From assembly GCA_900549045.1 (NCBI GenBank), contig URNE01000189.1:1-5493 (forward strand): 5,493 nt of DNA. The letters are read 5' to 3'. This DNA comes from an uncultured bacterium (GTDB lineage: Bacteria; Verrucomicrobiota; Lentisphaeria; Victivallales; UBA1829). The position numbers and the translations under genes are program-made. Positions 5,297 through 5,493 of this stretch are shown here, in pieces; within the stretch, counting starts at the first letter, position 1, and each line of letters opens with the position of its first letter. The notes under the pieces are model-generated. The model was not told the origin of the DNA, ran no database searches, and saw only the letters and a list, made by a program, of their open reading frames with translations.

Positions 5297-5493
5297 TCAC
5301 TTTCCTGTTGTTTTTATGTTGATTTTCAAAAAACGAAGTCCGTCGGCATTGATCTTTCCCGGCACTCTGTGACCGGCTTGAACGATGACCAGTTTTCCGT
5401 TTTTTCCGCGGAAGCTGTTGAACACCGCGGCGACCGATGAAGAATGGGCCCTGTTGTCGAACAGTCCTGTGCTGACAAAAAATGCGGCGTCAG
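5297..5493 (-). CDS. 3' end of an unrecognised gene (truncated by window edge)
   Basis: From the window edge down to a TGA at 5297-5299, one minus-strand frame stays open for 64 codons and reads like real protein: DAAFFVSTGLFDNRAHSSSV, then SFRGKNGKLVIVQAGHRVPG, then NADGLRFLKINIKTTGK. The stop falls 18 bases before the pseudopilin start, with only that gene's ribosome binding site between them, which is a typical operon junction. I do not recognise the family. The DAAFFVSTGLF and LVIVQAGHRVP strands loosely recall the ligand-binding part of LacI or GntR type sugar regulators, which often sit beside such genes in this phylum, but the fragment is too short to say. The 5' end lies outside the window. 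Confidence 0.72.
   Translation of the reverse strand, partial: DAAFFVSTGLFDNRAHSSSVAAVFNSFRGKNGKLVIVQAGHRVPGKINADGLRFLKINIKTTGK

Overview
The window looks like a piece of a Lentisphaerota genome (Victivallis-like, or another Planctomycetes-Verrucomicrobia-Chlamydiae relative). The main clue is a secreted pseudopilin with the N-terminus KFTLIELLVVIAIIAIL and an H-X9-DG motif, placed beside a secreted parallel beta-helix protein and a Gfo/Idh/MocA oxidoreductase. Such sets are common in the polysaccharide-degradation loci of that phylum. This assignment comes from protein style, not from a marker gene.

Every gene I can support is on the minus strand, so the transcription order runs from high to low coordinates. 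(1) The 3' end of an unrecognised gene ends at 5297. (2) A 260-residue pseudopilin (4496-5278) follows after 18 bases and has a near-perfect ribosome binding site. (3) A 100-base gap holds a strong stem-loop. (4) A 775-residue secreted protein (2068-4395) has a beta-sandwich-like N-terminus, a right-handed beta-helix, an Ig-like domain and a C-terminal module that is probably carbohydrate-binding. (5) A 199-residue secreted protein (1456-2055) starts 12 bases later and is essentially a stand-alone paralogue of that C-terminal module. (6) A 31-codon open frame (1352-1447) starts 8 bases later and reads like the first residues of a GH38 alpha-mannosidase, then stops. I interpret it as the remnant of a deleted gene. 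(7) A Gfo/Idh/MocA oxidoreductase (145-1296) is followed by a clear intrinsic terminator (71-111) that ends the unit.

Together the genes look like one operon for handling a glycan outside the cytoplasm. The beta-helix protein and its free module would bind or cut the polymer, the pseudopilin may be a surface or secretion component, and the oxidoreductase would modify a released sugar in the cytoplasm. The GH38 remnant hints that the ancestral substrate contained alpha-linked mannose. This functional picture is inference. No promoter is convincing inside the window, and the main one probably lies upstream of base 5493. There are no RNA genes, insertion sequences or CRISPR arrays that I can see. 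Four long plus-strand open frames are exact-register shadows of the minus-strand genes.
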